From NCBI GenBank assembly GCA_022495995.1, contig JAFEMH010001477.1, positions 124,001-188,000 of the forward strand: 64,000 nucleotides of DNA. Direction: 5' to 3'. Every line of letters begins with the position of its first letter. Position 1 is the first letter of the stretch. A model generated the notes under the pieces. It was not told the origin of the DNA. It worked only from the letters and a program-made list of their open reading frames with translations, and ran no database searches. The DNA comes from Adenophora triphylla var. japonica (taxonomy: Eukaryota; Streptophyta; Magnoliopsida; Asterales; Campanulaceae). The position numbers and the translations under genes are program-made. Shown piece after piece: positions 1-9,785 of the stretch.

Positions 1-1677
1 GCAATACGTCTTGACTTTGACGCTACCAACAACACCGCAGAATATGAAGCCTGCATAGCGGGGCTTGAGGCAGCCCTAGAATGCAACGTGACTGAACTCA
101 AAGTATTTGGGGATTCCCAGTTAATCATCAATCAGACACTGAAAAAGTGGAGGGTCCAAGATTCAACCCTTCAAAGATACAGTACCCACCTCCAAGAGTT
201 GGCACAACAGTTTCAGGATGTCTCATTCCACTATCTCCCTAGAGACAAAAATTGGTTTGCTGACGCATTGGCCACGCTCGCTTCCTTTGTTGAAATTCCT
301 AAAGGGAAGGCAGTCAAACTTTTCAAAATAACACGGCATGCAACTCCTGCCTACTGTGCCGTTATAGATCTCCATGACTGCAAAGACAAATGGTTATCTG
401 AATGTATCATTGTTGAGAACTCCGAAGAGAAACCATGGTACCATGATATTTGGCATTTCATCCTAGATGGAACCATCCCACCTGAGACAGACCAAAAGAC
501 TCAGATCGCCCTTAAGAGGTTGGCCGCTAATTACGTCATCACTGCTGGCCGCCTATTCAAGAAACATTCCCAAGGAAACCTCCTTTCTGCCACCGAGGAA
601 AAGGCCCGAGAAATAATGGACCATGTCCATCAAGGCATATGTGGAACCCACATGAGCGAAAACATGCTTGCCAAAGAGATCATCAGACAAGGGTACTTTT
701 GGCTAACCATGGAAGCCGACTGTACCAAGATGGTCAAGAAGTGCCACAAGTGTCAGATACACGCCAAACTTCAGCACGCACCGCCTTCCTTGTTGTACCC
801 TATGACTTCTCCTTGGCCGTTTTCTACATGGGGGATAGACGTGATTGGAAAGGTCACACCCGTAGGAGCTAACGGGCACTGCTTCGTCCTAGTAGCCATC
901 GACTATTTCACTAAATGGGTTGAGGCCGCCTCCTACAAAGTTCTGAATGCCAGAAAGGTTGCAGAATTCATCAAGCACAACATCATCTGCCGATATGGGG
1001 TTCCGCAAGAGACGATATCCGATAATGGGTCGCACTTCGAGAAAGAAACCGATCGCCTCCTAACCGAGTACAAAATCACAAGGCACAAGTCATCTCCTTA
1101 TAGACCTCAAACGAATGGAGCAGTTGAAGTCGCAAACAAGACAATCGAAACCATCATCAGAAAAATGGCAGTCACTGGAAAAGACTAGCCTGACAAGTTA
1201 CCTTTCGCACTGTGGGGATACCGCACTTCAGTCAGAACAGCTACAGGAGAGACTCCCTACGCCCTCACGTTCGGAATGGAAGCTGTCTTGCCGATAGAAT
1301 TAGAAATACCATCACTGCGGGTTCTCCTAGAAAACCAAGTGAACGAAGTCGACTGGCTAGAAAGAAGATACGAGGAGTTAGCCCTACTAGATGAAAGAAG
1401 ACTAAAGGCAGCCGAGCACACCCAAGCTTACCAAAGGAGAATGGCAAGAGCTTTCAACAAAAAGGTGAAGACAAGGAACATCAGAGTAGGTGACCTAGTT
1501 CTCTGTGAGCATCGTCCTGGACCTTTCAACCCATTAGGCAAGTGGGGACCAAGATGGATAGGACCCTACATTGTGAAGAAGATATTCTCTGGGGGAGCCC
1601 TTCAGTTGGTGGACTTAGACGGAGATCAACTACCGAAGACGGTCAACATGGACAAGCTCAAGAAATACTTCGCGTGA
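1..1677 (+). pseudogene. pol: pol polyprotein of element A: RNase H (partial) and integrase, one internal stop
   Basis: Frame 1 is open from the window edge and encodes the end of an RNase H (NNTAEYEAC, FGDSQLIINQ) followed by a Ty3/gypsy integrase. The zinc-binding part has H..H then CHKC (about 600-760). The catalytic D, D and E lie in WGIDVIG (about 832), SDNGSHF (about 1018) and NGAVEVANK (about 1114). A GPY-type C-terminal module (WIGPYIV, about 1555) ends at TGA 1675-1677. Reading is broken once, by TAG at 1186-1188 where the related copy near 63,860 has TGG (Trp in DWPDKL); the same frame stays open on both sides. It is therefore a single-nonsense pseudogene. The product would be the retroelement integrase acting on cDNA ends in the nucleus. 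Confidence 0.9.
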
Positions 1678-2154
1678 CTTGGCCTCCTAAAAAGAAATCG
1701 CTCGCTAGGTTGAAAATCCCGAAAAGGACGGCCTAGGCAAAAATTAGAGCTTGCACAAGAAAAGAAGCCCGCTAGAGTGAAAACCCGAAGGGGCAGTCTA
1801 GGCAAAAGAAAGGGCGTGCATTAAAAAAAAAGGGGGGGGGAGGCCTTGTCTCGCGCGAGATTATCCTTCGGCCTGAAGCAGTATTTTGTCTTTTTTCTCT
1901 CAAAAATGAACTACGTTAGACCTGAGCCTATTATTTAATTGCTGTAAAAGAGGAACGTAGGAAGCCTTCGGATTCGGTCTAATCAAATAAATAAATCTAC
2001 TTTTGTCCTTTTATTAATCGAATGCATTTTTATTAACGGCAAAAGGGAAATCCTAACCACAACGACTAATTTGCTAAGCTAAATAACCTTGAAAAATACT
2101 AATAAAATAAAAACTATTGACCTATCAGAGCAATCTCTTGGTACTCCTTAAGAT
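1678..2154 (+). other. Untranslated region of A after pol, with two stem-loops and an A/G tract
   Basis: No gene is visible. Two similar hairpin-forming segments follow the pol stop: 1704-1738 (GCTAGG pairs with CCTAGGC) and 1768-1803 (GCTAGA pairs with TCTAGGC). A run of A then G at about 1823-1843 resembles a polypurine tract, but no LTR start follows it. A palindrome TCTCGCGCGAGA is at 1849-1860. A short block at about 1908-1980 containing ACGTAGGAAGCC recurs just before the real polypurine tract (about 7366-7430). Confidence 0.55.
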
Positions 2155-3651
2155 CTAGCCTTTCATTGACTTGGTAGGCCGGCGGACATGGTCACCACCG
2201 TCTTCGCGATCCTTCTTGCGCTTTGAGCCTCTCAAAGCAGAGCATCCCTCAAGACGATCAAAGACAGATTCCGACAGCCTCTTGAAGACACTGGGCCTAT
2301 CTAAAGCTTGCGTCTTTCCAAGCATCCCTTTGCCTCGCCTCTCGTACCAATCCCCATCAAGAAAATCTTGAGTTGGATCAGTTCGCACATTAGCAGGATC
2401 AGACTGAGCCTCGCTCCTTCGCAAAATACTGCTAGCTACAAAAGAATCCACTAGCAGTGAAAGCCGCAGATCATCAATTTTCTCCACACTAGGATGGCCA
2501 GTATGAAGAAGCCAATCCAAGTACTTGTCTGATAAGAAGATACTTGCATTAAAAGTCCGAAGTTTTAACCAGCGGTCCCGACTAGTTCCTTCACCCCATG
2601 CTTGAGCTAGCACCTGCGCAAACTCTACACCAATATAAGACACATCGCGAGAAGCTACTTCAAAAAGATAAGTGTCCTGCGACTGACCAAACTGACGGAG
2701 CACCCGTTTGGGAAAATAGAAGGAGGAATCCCGCAAACCCGGAAGAACAACCCTGTCAAAACCCTTGGTATTGGCAACATACTTGTTCAACCTCCAATAA
2801 GGCGGACACCAAAGAATATCAGCAGTTTCAGTCTTCGCGATCAACTCAGCCCACTCATCCACCGAGAGATCCTTGATCAGTAACTTTCGTGTATGATATG
2901 TGAAAGGGGAATATTCCAACGGGGGACCTACCAACTTGAGATGCTCCCTAAGCCAAATGGTCAACAGAAGAGGACTCCCTTGAGTCATGACACCGGTCCT
3001 ATGTAGCTCATCAAGACCATGCAGGGTTTCACCCAAGATTAGCGGAATAATGTTCCTAGAACGTTTTCTAGCCTGCAGAACAATTTCCACCAGTTAGGAG
3101 TCAACCAAGCCATCCTTGCATGTGAACAAAACATCTCCGAAAAGAGAAAGGGCCAGAAAGTTCCGTTTGTAGACATGAAAGGCGTCATCATCTGAATCCC
3201 CGCTGAAGCGTTCTGGAAAAGAAGAGCAATCAACCCATTTGCGGTGAACCAACTCATAGCAAGTATTAAGGGGGATCCCTAGCAATTCATTCAAAGCCTA
3301 CGAATGATTCCTATGGTACTTAGGAACAGCAATCTCACCAGTCAAAGGCATATCCAAGATAATGGCAAATTCCTCCACAGTAGGCACCATCTCATTCAAA
3401 GAAAAATTGAAAAGATGAATAGAGGGATCCCAAAATTGAGCAGCACCCTGCAAGAGATTCCAATCCGGTTGGAGGTTCTTCAAGGTGAAAAGGATTCTAA
3501 ATCCAAAGTCGGCTATAAACCTATTGCGAGATCGGTTGCGGAACGACCTCACAAAATCTCTTGATGCTTTCTTGAAAGATTCAATCACTTCAGACGACAG
3601 AGAAAAATCATCGACAATCATGGACGTTGGGGCAATCTCCTTGGAAGCCAT
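2155..3651 (-). pseudogene. Antisense gene in element A, DUF7745-type protein, two nonsense codons
   Basis: Read on the minus strand from ATG 3651-3649 to the stop at 2155, one frame of about 498 codons is open except for TAG at 3300-3298 and TAA at 3096-3094. The N-terminal part has WDPSIHLFNF and PTVEEFAIILDMPL, followed by LLGIPLNTCYELV and GDVLFTCKDGLVDS; this is the pattern of the plant domain DUF7745, seen in many transposon-borne and some host genes. The function of the family is not known. The gene is antisense to pol and has its own TATA-like box at 3751-3758. No introns are needed. The two stops are simple substitutions and the frame is otherwise kept, so loss of function is probably recent, unless a stop is a sequencing error. 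Confidence 0.75.
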
Positions 3652-3750
3652 GGATCGTAGGGTTGGAGAAGAAGACAAGAGTTTCACCCTAACAGAATAT
3701 CTCTAGAGTTTGAAAGGCTAGAATGAGTTATCTGGCCGGACTACAGGGTG

Positions 3751-3758
3751 ATTTTATA
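3751..3758 (-). promoter_or_regulatory. TATA box of the antisense DUF7745-type gene
   Basis: The minus strand reads CTATAAAATC here, about 100 bases upstream of the ATG at 3651. It lies between the start codon and the palindrome pair at 3815-3849. The transcription start itself is inferred. Confidence 0.5.
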
Positions 3759-3814
3759 GGGAAAACTGACAAAATCCTGTTCGAAGAAGGAAGAGGATTC
3801 TGCCTGGAGTAGCG

Positions 3815-3849
3815 TGTCTCGTGCGAGACACCTTGTCCCGCACGAGATA
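3815..3849. promoter_or_regulatory. Palindrome pair TCTCG/CGAGA upstream of the DUF7745-type gene
   Basis: TGTCTCGTGCGAGACA (3815-3830) is a near-perfect palindrome and is followed by TCCCGCACGAGATA (3836-3849). Similar pairs are at 6591-6626 and 7679-7711, and a single copy is at 1849-1860. The position upstream of a TATA box suggests a cis element, but no binding protein is known to me. Confidence 0.45.
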
Positions 3850-4185
3850 TCGCTACGGCAAAACAGCAATGGTTCTGCTCAAACAACAATCTAGCCCCGA
3901 CTTGACGAAGCAAGTCTCAAAAAAACCTGCGCATACAGTTCATAATATGTAGTGCAACACCAAGATCAAGCTCAAAATTGTGGCCTTGATGGCCATTCCA
4001 TTCCATTTCCAAAAACATGGAAAGTCGAGAAAATTAATTAACTAATTAGACCTAGGTTTAGGGGTTAAGAAAACCATTGTTTTGTGCTACCTACTTGTTT
4101 CTAACAGGTACCAAAGAAAAGAAAAATTGTATGGGCCCACACGGCCAATATGTACAGATCATCAAATAAAGAGAAAAGGAGGGGA

Positions 4186-6420
4186 TCACGCCATCAAGTC
4201 ACCTGAGCTGCTGGCATCTCCGCCATCATCTCCACGGGGGATATTATCCCTCCTCGACCTCTTGGCTCCACAAGTAGGGGTCACTGCCGAGGCCACTATC
4301 GAGGTCGCCAAAGAAGCCTTATGGAACAGCCTCTCGGACAGGTCCGACACCAGGGCCATCAGTCCCGCCATCTTGGTCGCTCCACGGTTGTAATCGGCCG
4401 CGGACAGAGTGACCTGACAACAAAGGAAAAGAAATGCTCAGATGAAGTCGGACATATACACTTATATGGACGAATACGAGAAATAATATAAACAGAAACA
4501 TATCGAGGAGACATCCGGCGGGAGGCGGTAACCCTCGGGAATATGATCCAGAGTCGGGATGTGGCCCATCATCGGCATGCTCCCCATCATGTACGTGTAG
4601 CTCAAAGGAACGAAGTCTGGGGCGAAAGGCAGAGAACCAGCAGACTGGGAGGAGGTACTAGGGGCTGATGAACCTGAGGCAGAGGCAGAGGCGGAACCAC
4701 GAGCGTGCGATCGTCTATCACCCACCAGGAGGGGACCCATCAGCCGAGGCAAGAACTCCTCATAGGAGGCCCCGGGAACAACACAAGCTGTCGCCGTATC
4801 ACCCACCAGAAGACTAGCATAATAGTCATATGGAATGGAGTGGGTGGGGTACATCGCCCTCGGCAGATCCGCCGGCACCATATATGGTAGTCTACCCCGG
4901 CCATGCTCTGGGAAGACCCGCTCACCGAGATACATAGTATCCCCCTCCAAAGATGCCAGCATCCTCTGCATCCCAGTGGCATCCCAAGCACGGTGCACCT
5001 CCCGCTCCAACAGGGTCCATGGATAAAAACCTAGCCGCTCATACTCGAAAGCATCCAGCATGGCCCGCGCCTCCGCGACCGTCAGGGCCCACTCCTGATC
5101 CTCATCCTCATCAACGCTCCGATTGGGGTGGCTCCACCTCCTGATATCCGGGAACAAAGGGGTCCGGCTCTCCAACTCAAACTTGTACAGCCCAAGGACA
5201 GTATAGCCCCATATCTGTACAAGAAAATAGAGCAAATTCAGTATGAAATACAGACAGAGAACAAAAATAGAACCAAGAGCATACCTCCCAAGCATAAGAA
5301 TACCCCGACAGGGTATCCCTAGTATGCCTACACGCCTCGTCCATGGCGTGATAGCAGAAGGCCAGCCCCGCTGAGCCCCAATCATATCCATTCACCTCAT
5401 CCAGATTCACCAACAAGCCCAAAAGAGAAAGACGAGCCGTAGAGGAGTGGTTTTTCAAAGATGGTCTCAGAAAGAATATACCAGAGGGCACCCCTCACTA
5501 ATCGATCAGTGACTGCATTCGGCTTGAGCGCATAATCCTCAATCTGTTGCCAGAGGGGTGTTAGCTCAGCAGCAAATCCCTTAACCTTGTTAGGGACGAA
5601 ACCAATCAACTGTCTCCACACAGCTGGGCCCGCAGGCTTATAACCTGAGGTCTTCGGCAGGGGATCGCCAATGAACTCTAGCCCTGTGATAGCAAGGAAG
5701 TCCGTCAGAGTCATAGTTGCTTCCCCGAAGCGCAAATGAACGATGTGGGTAGTATCCCACCACCTCTCCCTGATCGCCTGAAGAACTTGGGGAGTCCGCC
5801 TCATCCCCTGAAGGTTATCAACAAAAGTTAGAAGCCCCGTTTGGGCCACCCTATCTCGAACACCATCAAGATCCTTGATCTTGTCCCACACAACTCTAGC
5901 CAGTTTCGGGCTCCCTCGACAATTCTTCATCGGCCTATATGACTGCAAAACAGAGGAAAAGCAAAAAAGGGCAACATTAGGAATCATTCCATGTCAGAAA
6001 ATCAATGAAATAGAAGAAAATTTTCATTGAGGCATTTCATCGAACGCTTGGCGTGCGTACAAGAAAAGCTTGCCCAAGGATGCAATGGATAACTCGAATC
6101 AACCTCTCCTACAATCCATGATACGCACACAATGCAACAACAATCATCCAACAAAATGCACAAAATCAGAGCATGCAAGAAGGAACCTAGTTCTAAGCAT
6201 GGACAAAAACAAAGAAAGATAGCCACTGATGAAGTTGGGATTCAAATGGGTTCAAACTCAATGCAATACAAGAATCAAGAGTTGAGGGAGAATCTCTTAC
6301 CAAACCTTCCTGAACAGCGGAGGAAATGTGCGCGTGCCTATCGAAGGTGAGGTCGTCGCGGGGATAATCTTTCCCTAGTAAATAACTCCCCAAAATAGGA
6401 TTCATTTGTTCTTGAGCCAT
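4186..6420 (-). pseudogene. Antisense plant-mobile-domain (PMD, aminotransferase-like) gene in element A, four exons, one frameshift
   Basis: Minus-strand exons can be assigned as 6420-6301, 5942-5285, 5214-4513 and 4413-4186. The first two introns have good sites: G|GTAAGAG at 6300 with TTTTGCAG before 5942, and GAG|GTATGC at 5284 with TTGTACAG before 5214. The donor of the third is weak (GAT|GTCTCC). Exon 1 starts MAQEQMNPILGSYLLGKDYP. Exon 2 has the PMD core (DRVAQTGL, RERWWDTTHIVHLRFGEATM, LTDFLAITGL) and exon 3 begins IWGYTVLGLYKFELESRTPL. One extra A in the A-run at 5451-5455 breaks the frame inside exon 2; without it reading continues into NHSSTARLSLLG. PMD proteins occur in host genes such as MAIN/MAIL1 and in transposons; the role inside retroelements is unknown. 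Confidence 0.75.
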
Positions 6421-6590
6421 TGATTGTGGAGGGAGAGAGGATTGAGAATTGATTGGGAGGAGAATCACCAAGCAATCCACGAAAAATTGCGGAGAAAAAC
6501 GACCTTGGCTCGAGCTAGGGAGGGAATTTGAAAAAGGATGTTTTCAAATTAAAAAGAGGAGCTGCTGTTATATTAGCCCCGACAGTACAA

Positions 6591-6626
6591 GTCTCGCACG
6601 AGATAGGATGTATCGCACGAGATATA
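6591..6626. promoter_or_regulatory. Palindrome pair upstream of the antisense PMD gene
   Basis: GTCTCGCACGAGATA (6591-6605) is followed by TATCGCACGAGATATA (6611-6626). The pair sits about 170-205 bases upstream of the PMD start codon at 6420 and matches those at 3815-3849 and 7679-7711 in sequence and spacing. A regulatory role is inferred from position only. Confidence 0.45.
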
Positions 6627-6849
6627 CCTTCTGGAAATTGACAAAACTGTCCTCGACAATAAGCGTCTACGCAACGTCAAAATTCAAAATTTTGACACAT
6701 TTACCCTTGGAAATGATAAACTAGCAAGGAAACGTGGAAAAATCGGCACCGCAAGTCACGGAACGAGCCGAACGTGACGCCCGCACGATCGCCCGGTACG
6801 GCACCAGTCACCCGAAAACCGAGTGGTCCAAAGATCAACTCAATCCACA

Positions 6850-7225
6850 TGATTCAGAGCCCAGAAAGGTGAATCATTGAATTAAAAAGCCCTGTCCCAC
6901 GCCCAGACAGGTGGATCGTCATTAGAAAAGCTCGGTCCAATGCCTAGACAGGTGGATCGTCAACAGAAAAAGCCCGGTCCAACGCCCAGATAGGTGGATC
7001 GTCAAAAGAAAAGCTCGGTCCAAATGCCCAGACAGGTGTATCATCATCCGAAAAGCCCGATTCAATGCCCAAACAGGTGAATCATCATCCTCAACAAACA
7101 AAAAAGCCCGATTCAGAGCCCAGAAAGGCGAATCGTCACAAAACCGACAGGACTCAAAGGACCGGACAGGTGAGCCTTTGTTTTCTAACATATATCCCGC
7201 AGGTTTGGAGCCCAGACAGGCGAAT
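6850..7225 (+). repeat. Minisatellite in the 3' untranslated region of element A
   Basis: Degenerate tandem units of roughly 50-60 bases share GCCCAGACAGGTGGATCGTC and a preceding AAAAGCCCGGTCCAA-like stretch; about seven units can be followed. It lies between the antisense gene block and the polypurine tract. Hypervariable tandem repeats at this place are known in Tat/Ogre elements and can seed satellite DNA. Open frames across it are products of the repeat, not genes. Confidence 0.8.
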
Positions 7226-7483
7226 CTTCAGATAAACAGGTATATTCAGAATTGGGTCTTGAGCTGATTCCTCAGTATGAATTTATCTTTCAAAACAAAA
7301 TCTCCTCGATTTTCAAAATAATTTTCAAAATACCTAAAGCAGCCTTTTCGTGTTTTGGAGTCAAACTACGTCATGGTCTGATTCTCCGATAGAGATACGT
7401 AGGAAGCCGTGCGGCCCGACCATCCCGATGTTCAGAATGATGTCTTTTCTATCATCGACATGACTTCTTTCATAAGACTTGTC

Positions 7484-7495
7484 GACGAGGGGCTC
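7484..7495 (+). other. Polypurine tract of element A
   Basis: GACGAGGGGCTC lies directly before the LTR start TGTAGACACCCC. This is the usual layout of the plus-strand primer in Tat-type elements. It fixes the left LTR border at 7496. Confidence 0.7.
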
Positions 7496-7678
7496 TGTAG
7501 ACACCCCATTCTGAACACATCGAATCATATTTATACCACTCTAAGTCTCGCCTTGAGTCAAGAAGTAGAAATCCACCATTTCGTCATGTTTCGTTAAGTT
7601 TTGACTAACCATCGTTAGTTTGGGACTAAAATGCATACGAGATAACGAGGAAAGGACAGAATTGTCCAACAGAAACAA

Positions 7679-7711
7679 TATCTCGCGAGGAATTGCGTGT
7701 CTCGCGCGAGA
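7679..7711. promoter_or_regulatory. Palindrome pair in U3 of LTR A
   Basis: TATCTCGCGAGG (7679-7690) is followed by TCTCGCGCGAGA (7700-7711) and then TATCG. It is about 150 bases upstream of the LTR TATA box. It is the fourth site of this motif in element A. Confidence 0.45.
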
Positions 7712-7863
7712 TATCGTCCCTTTACAGCTTGCAGAAGACAGTTTCCTCATCGATTTCAACCTCTTTTCGAGATAAAACTTCATCCATCCGGCCAACCAAT
7801 AGAATTTGGAGTCTGGAAGCTTCTTGGAGTGTTTGATCTCATCTTCAACACTTCTCCAATCCC

Positions 7864-7871
7864 TATAAATA
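7864..7871 (+). promoter_or_regulatory. TATA box of LTR A
   Basis: TATAAATA in the context CCCTATAAATAC. It lies within the LTR on the strand of the pol gene, so transcription would start about 30 bases downstream and mark the U3/R border. Confidence 0.65.
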
Positions 7872-8465
7872 CTTGGTGACTTCCAAGGTTCAGAGGACCA
7901 CGAATTTTCACAACACACACATATTTTGTTGGTTTCTTTCCCTTAAAGGTTCCTACAAAATCACCCTAAAAATCACCTCAGAGTTTGTTTGTCAACCTTG
8001 TTGATAAACAAACATCAAGATCCGAGTCAAGGACTGAGGCAAAGCTCTGTCCGTATCAAGATTCGATTCTAAACTTGAGTCGAAACTCTGCCCAAATCAC
8101 CTCACGCAAGGTAACCCCCTAAATCCCTTTCTAATTGATTATTAGAGTGATATAAATCTATTGAATCTAGGATCGGCCTAGAGTCTCTCCAAACCATGGG
8201 GACGGTCTCGAAGCAATCGATCCTACATTTCGTTTAACCCCGTTAAATGGATCTTTATTTGTTGTATTTGAAATCGTCTTCTCTTCTCTGAAAACCTCTC
8301 TTTTCTTTAGCAAGACCGATCTCCGGATTGGGTGGAATGGATGCTCCTTGACCTACCCATTCCATAACCTAAGCCCCGAACCCAATCTCTTTCAAAAAAT
8401 GGTTTTTCTATGTTTTTCAAACGAATAATATAGGTGGCGACTCGAAATTAATCACAACGCTCACA

Positions 8466-9785
8466 CTTGGTCCCTGTGAGTCCTCTGAGCTTGGTTCTCA
8501 TCCCAAAGATGGTTCTCTTGAGCGGCTAGTTCCATGAGGGATTTCCTTGCGAGAGCTAAACAGTCTCCGTAGGTGCGCGCCATCTGACTGGTGTCTAGAA
8601 CTGTAATCACATCCAAGTCCCCAAATGGCAGAAACACTTGAATTATATTGACGAAGGAAGTCAGGCTGGGACATTCCATGCAGCCCTCCTTGATCTCGGT
8701 CACCAAGAAGTTTTCCCATATCTGTTTGATTGAACCCACGGGGGTGTTGAATTCTGCGATGTTGATAGTCTCGTGATCTCGCTGGATCGCCAAGTCTATC
8801 AGAGCTAGCAGTTTGCTGGCGGGATGCCTGAATCTGTGGCCGTGACGACTGGGAGCAGGGTCGAACTTGAGCATGTTGATGCTGAGGTGATCATTCCTTT
8901 CTTCGGAAGCTTGATCTATCTTGCGGGGAAGACTCTTACAGATGTTTTCAGGGTGGCTACTGGAAGCGTTCCCGAGGTTGACCTGATTTGTAGCAGGGTG
9001 AGGAGCTTTGTCTCCTTTGCTGATGCCCTTGGCCTTGGCGGCGCTCTTGGCAGTGAGCTTAACTGACAGCACGGGCCGGTTGCTACTGGGGCTGGTAGTC
9101 GAAAGTGATGATGAGCTTTGAGCTCGATTGGCCAGGGCCTCATTTACCATGAGCAGCCAGTCGTCTAGGGTAACTTTGACAATTTCCATGGTATTAGAGC
9201 CCTCGTCGTAGGTGACATCATCGGAACTGGTGCCGTCCTCGAAAGTGAGCATATGTATGTAGGGATCTTCCCGCGGATCTGCCGCGTCCTCAACTCCGGA
9301 GAGTCCTGATTCGTTGTCGTTTGATGGCTCGACCCAGACATAAGGACGTCTCGCGTCCTGCTGCGATGCTGGAGCTGCTAGAAAAACATCATGCCATTCG
9401 CTTGAGAAGAGGGGCTCGGCGGGCAATTCCTCGTGTAGGACATCCCATACGACTGCCATACATTCATCACGAGTGTGTCGATGCTTGTTGACTTCATCAC
9501 AAAGATTTCTTCGCCTGGCGGGGCCAGAGAGTTGGATTGAAGGATGCTGACAAATCTCCGATTGGAGACAGGGGGTTTGTGTGCCCGCATCATTGCGATG
9601 CTCAGGGTTTCTTTCCAGTCTGCGTCCAAGTGTCGGAAACGGAAGTTGAACTTGTTGAATCTGACTGCTTCAGGGTCTGCCTGTTCGAGGACGTTGACAT
9701 AGTTAGCATCTCCGGACTCTGAGGGATTCTGATGAGATTTGCCCCGATAGTCCCTTAGTTGGCTTGAAGGAGGTAGCCCCGGTGC
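8466..9785 (-). pseudogene. Element C: region after protease in gag-pro, frameshifted, unrecognised domain
   Basis: After the TAG that ends the protease frame (9786-9788) the same frame reopens down to about 9378 (includes MMRAHKPPVSNRRFVSIL). It then overlaps another frame that is open from 9459 to 8461 (includes MAVVWDVLHEELPAEPLF and ESGLSGVEDAADPREDPYIH). A frameshift near 9470-9500 probably joins them. The acidic and Ser-rich stretches look like the linker between protease and reverse transcriptase of Tat elements. The last part (HGHRFRHPASKLLALIDLAI) I do not recognise. The reading ends exactly at the border with LTR A. Confidence 0.45.

Larger units (their letters stand above)
1..8465 (+). 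mobile_element. Element A: Tat-lineage Ty3/gypsy retrotransposon, 3' part
   Basis: The part in the window runs from RNase H/integrase (1-1677) through a 3' region with two antisense genes (2155-6420), a minisatellite (about 6850-7225), a polypurine tract (7484-7495) and the 3' LTR (7496-8465). The 5' LTR, gag, protease and reverse transcriptase lie left of the window. Beyond 8465 the sequence changes to gag-pro DNA of another element (C) on the opposite strand, so A sits inside C. Extra antisense genes between integrase and 3' LTR and tandem repeats in the 3' untranslated region are known traits of Tat/Ogre-type plant retrotransposons. All coding parts carry nonsense or frameshift mutations, so this copy cannot be autonomous. 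Confidence 0.85.
7496..8465 (+). repeat. 3' LTR of element A
   Basis: It starts TGTAGACACCCC after the polypurine tract and ends near ..GCTCACA at 8463-8465, where sequence of element C (minus-strand reading) begins. It has a palindrome pair in U3 (7679-7711) and a TATA box at 7864-7871. The end carries GGTGGCGACTC, a motif common near the ends of Tat LTRs. Its partner 5' LTR is left of the window, so its age cannot be estimated here. Confidence 0.7.

Noticed and set aside
1823..1860. Possible end of element A (A/G tract followed by TGTCTCG)
   Set aside because: It looked like polypurine tract plus LTR start, but no matching LTR features follow, and a better tract plus LTR with TATA stands at 7484-8465.
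6922..7191. Open minus-strand frame over the minisatellite
   Set aside because: It is a product of the tandem unit; no homology, no start context, and it lies in the 3' untranslated region of element A.
8824..9066. Plus-strand frame of 80 codons
   Set aside because: It is the shadow of the gag-pro-side frame of element C on the other strand.
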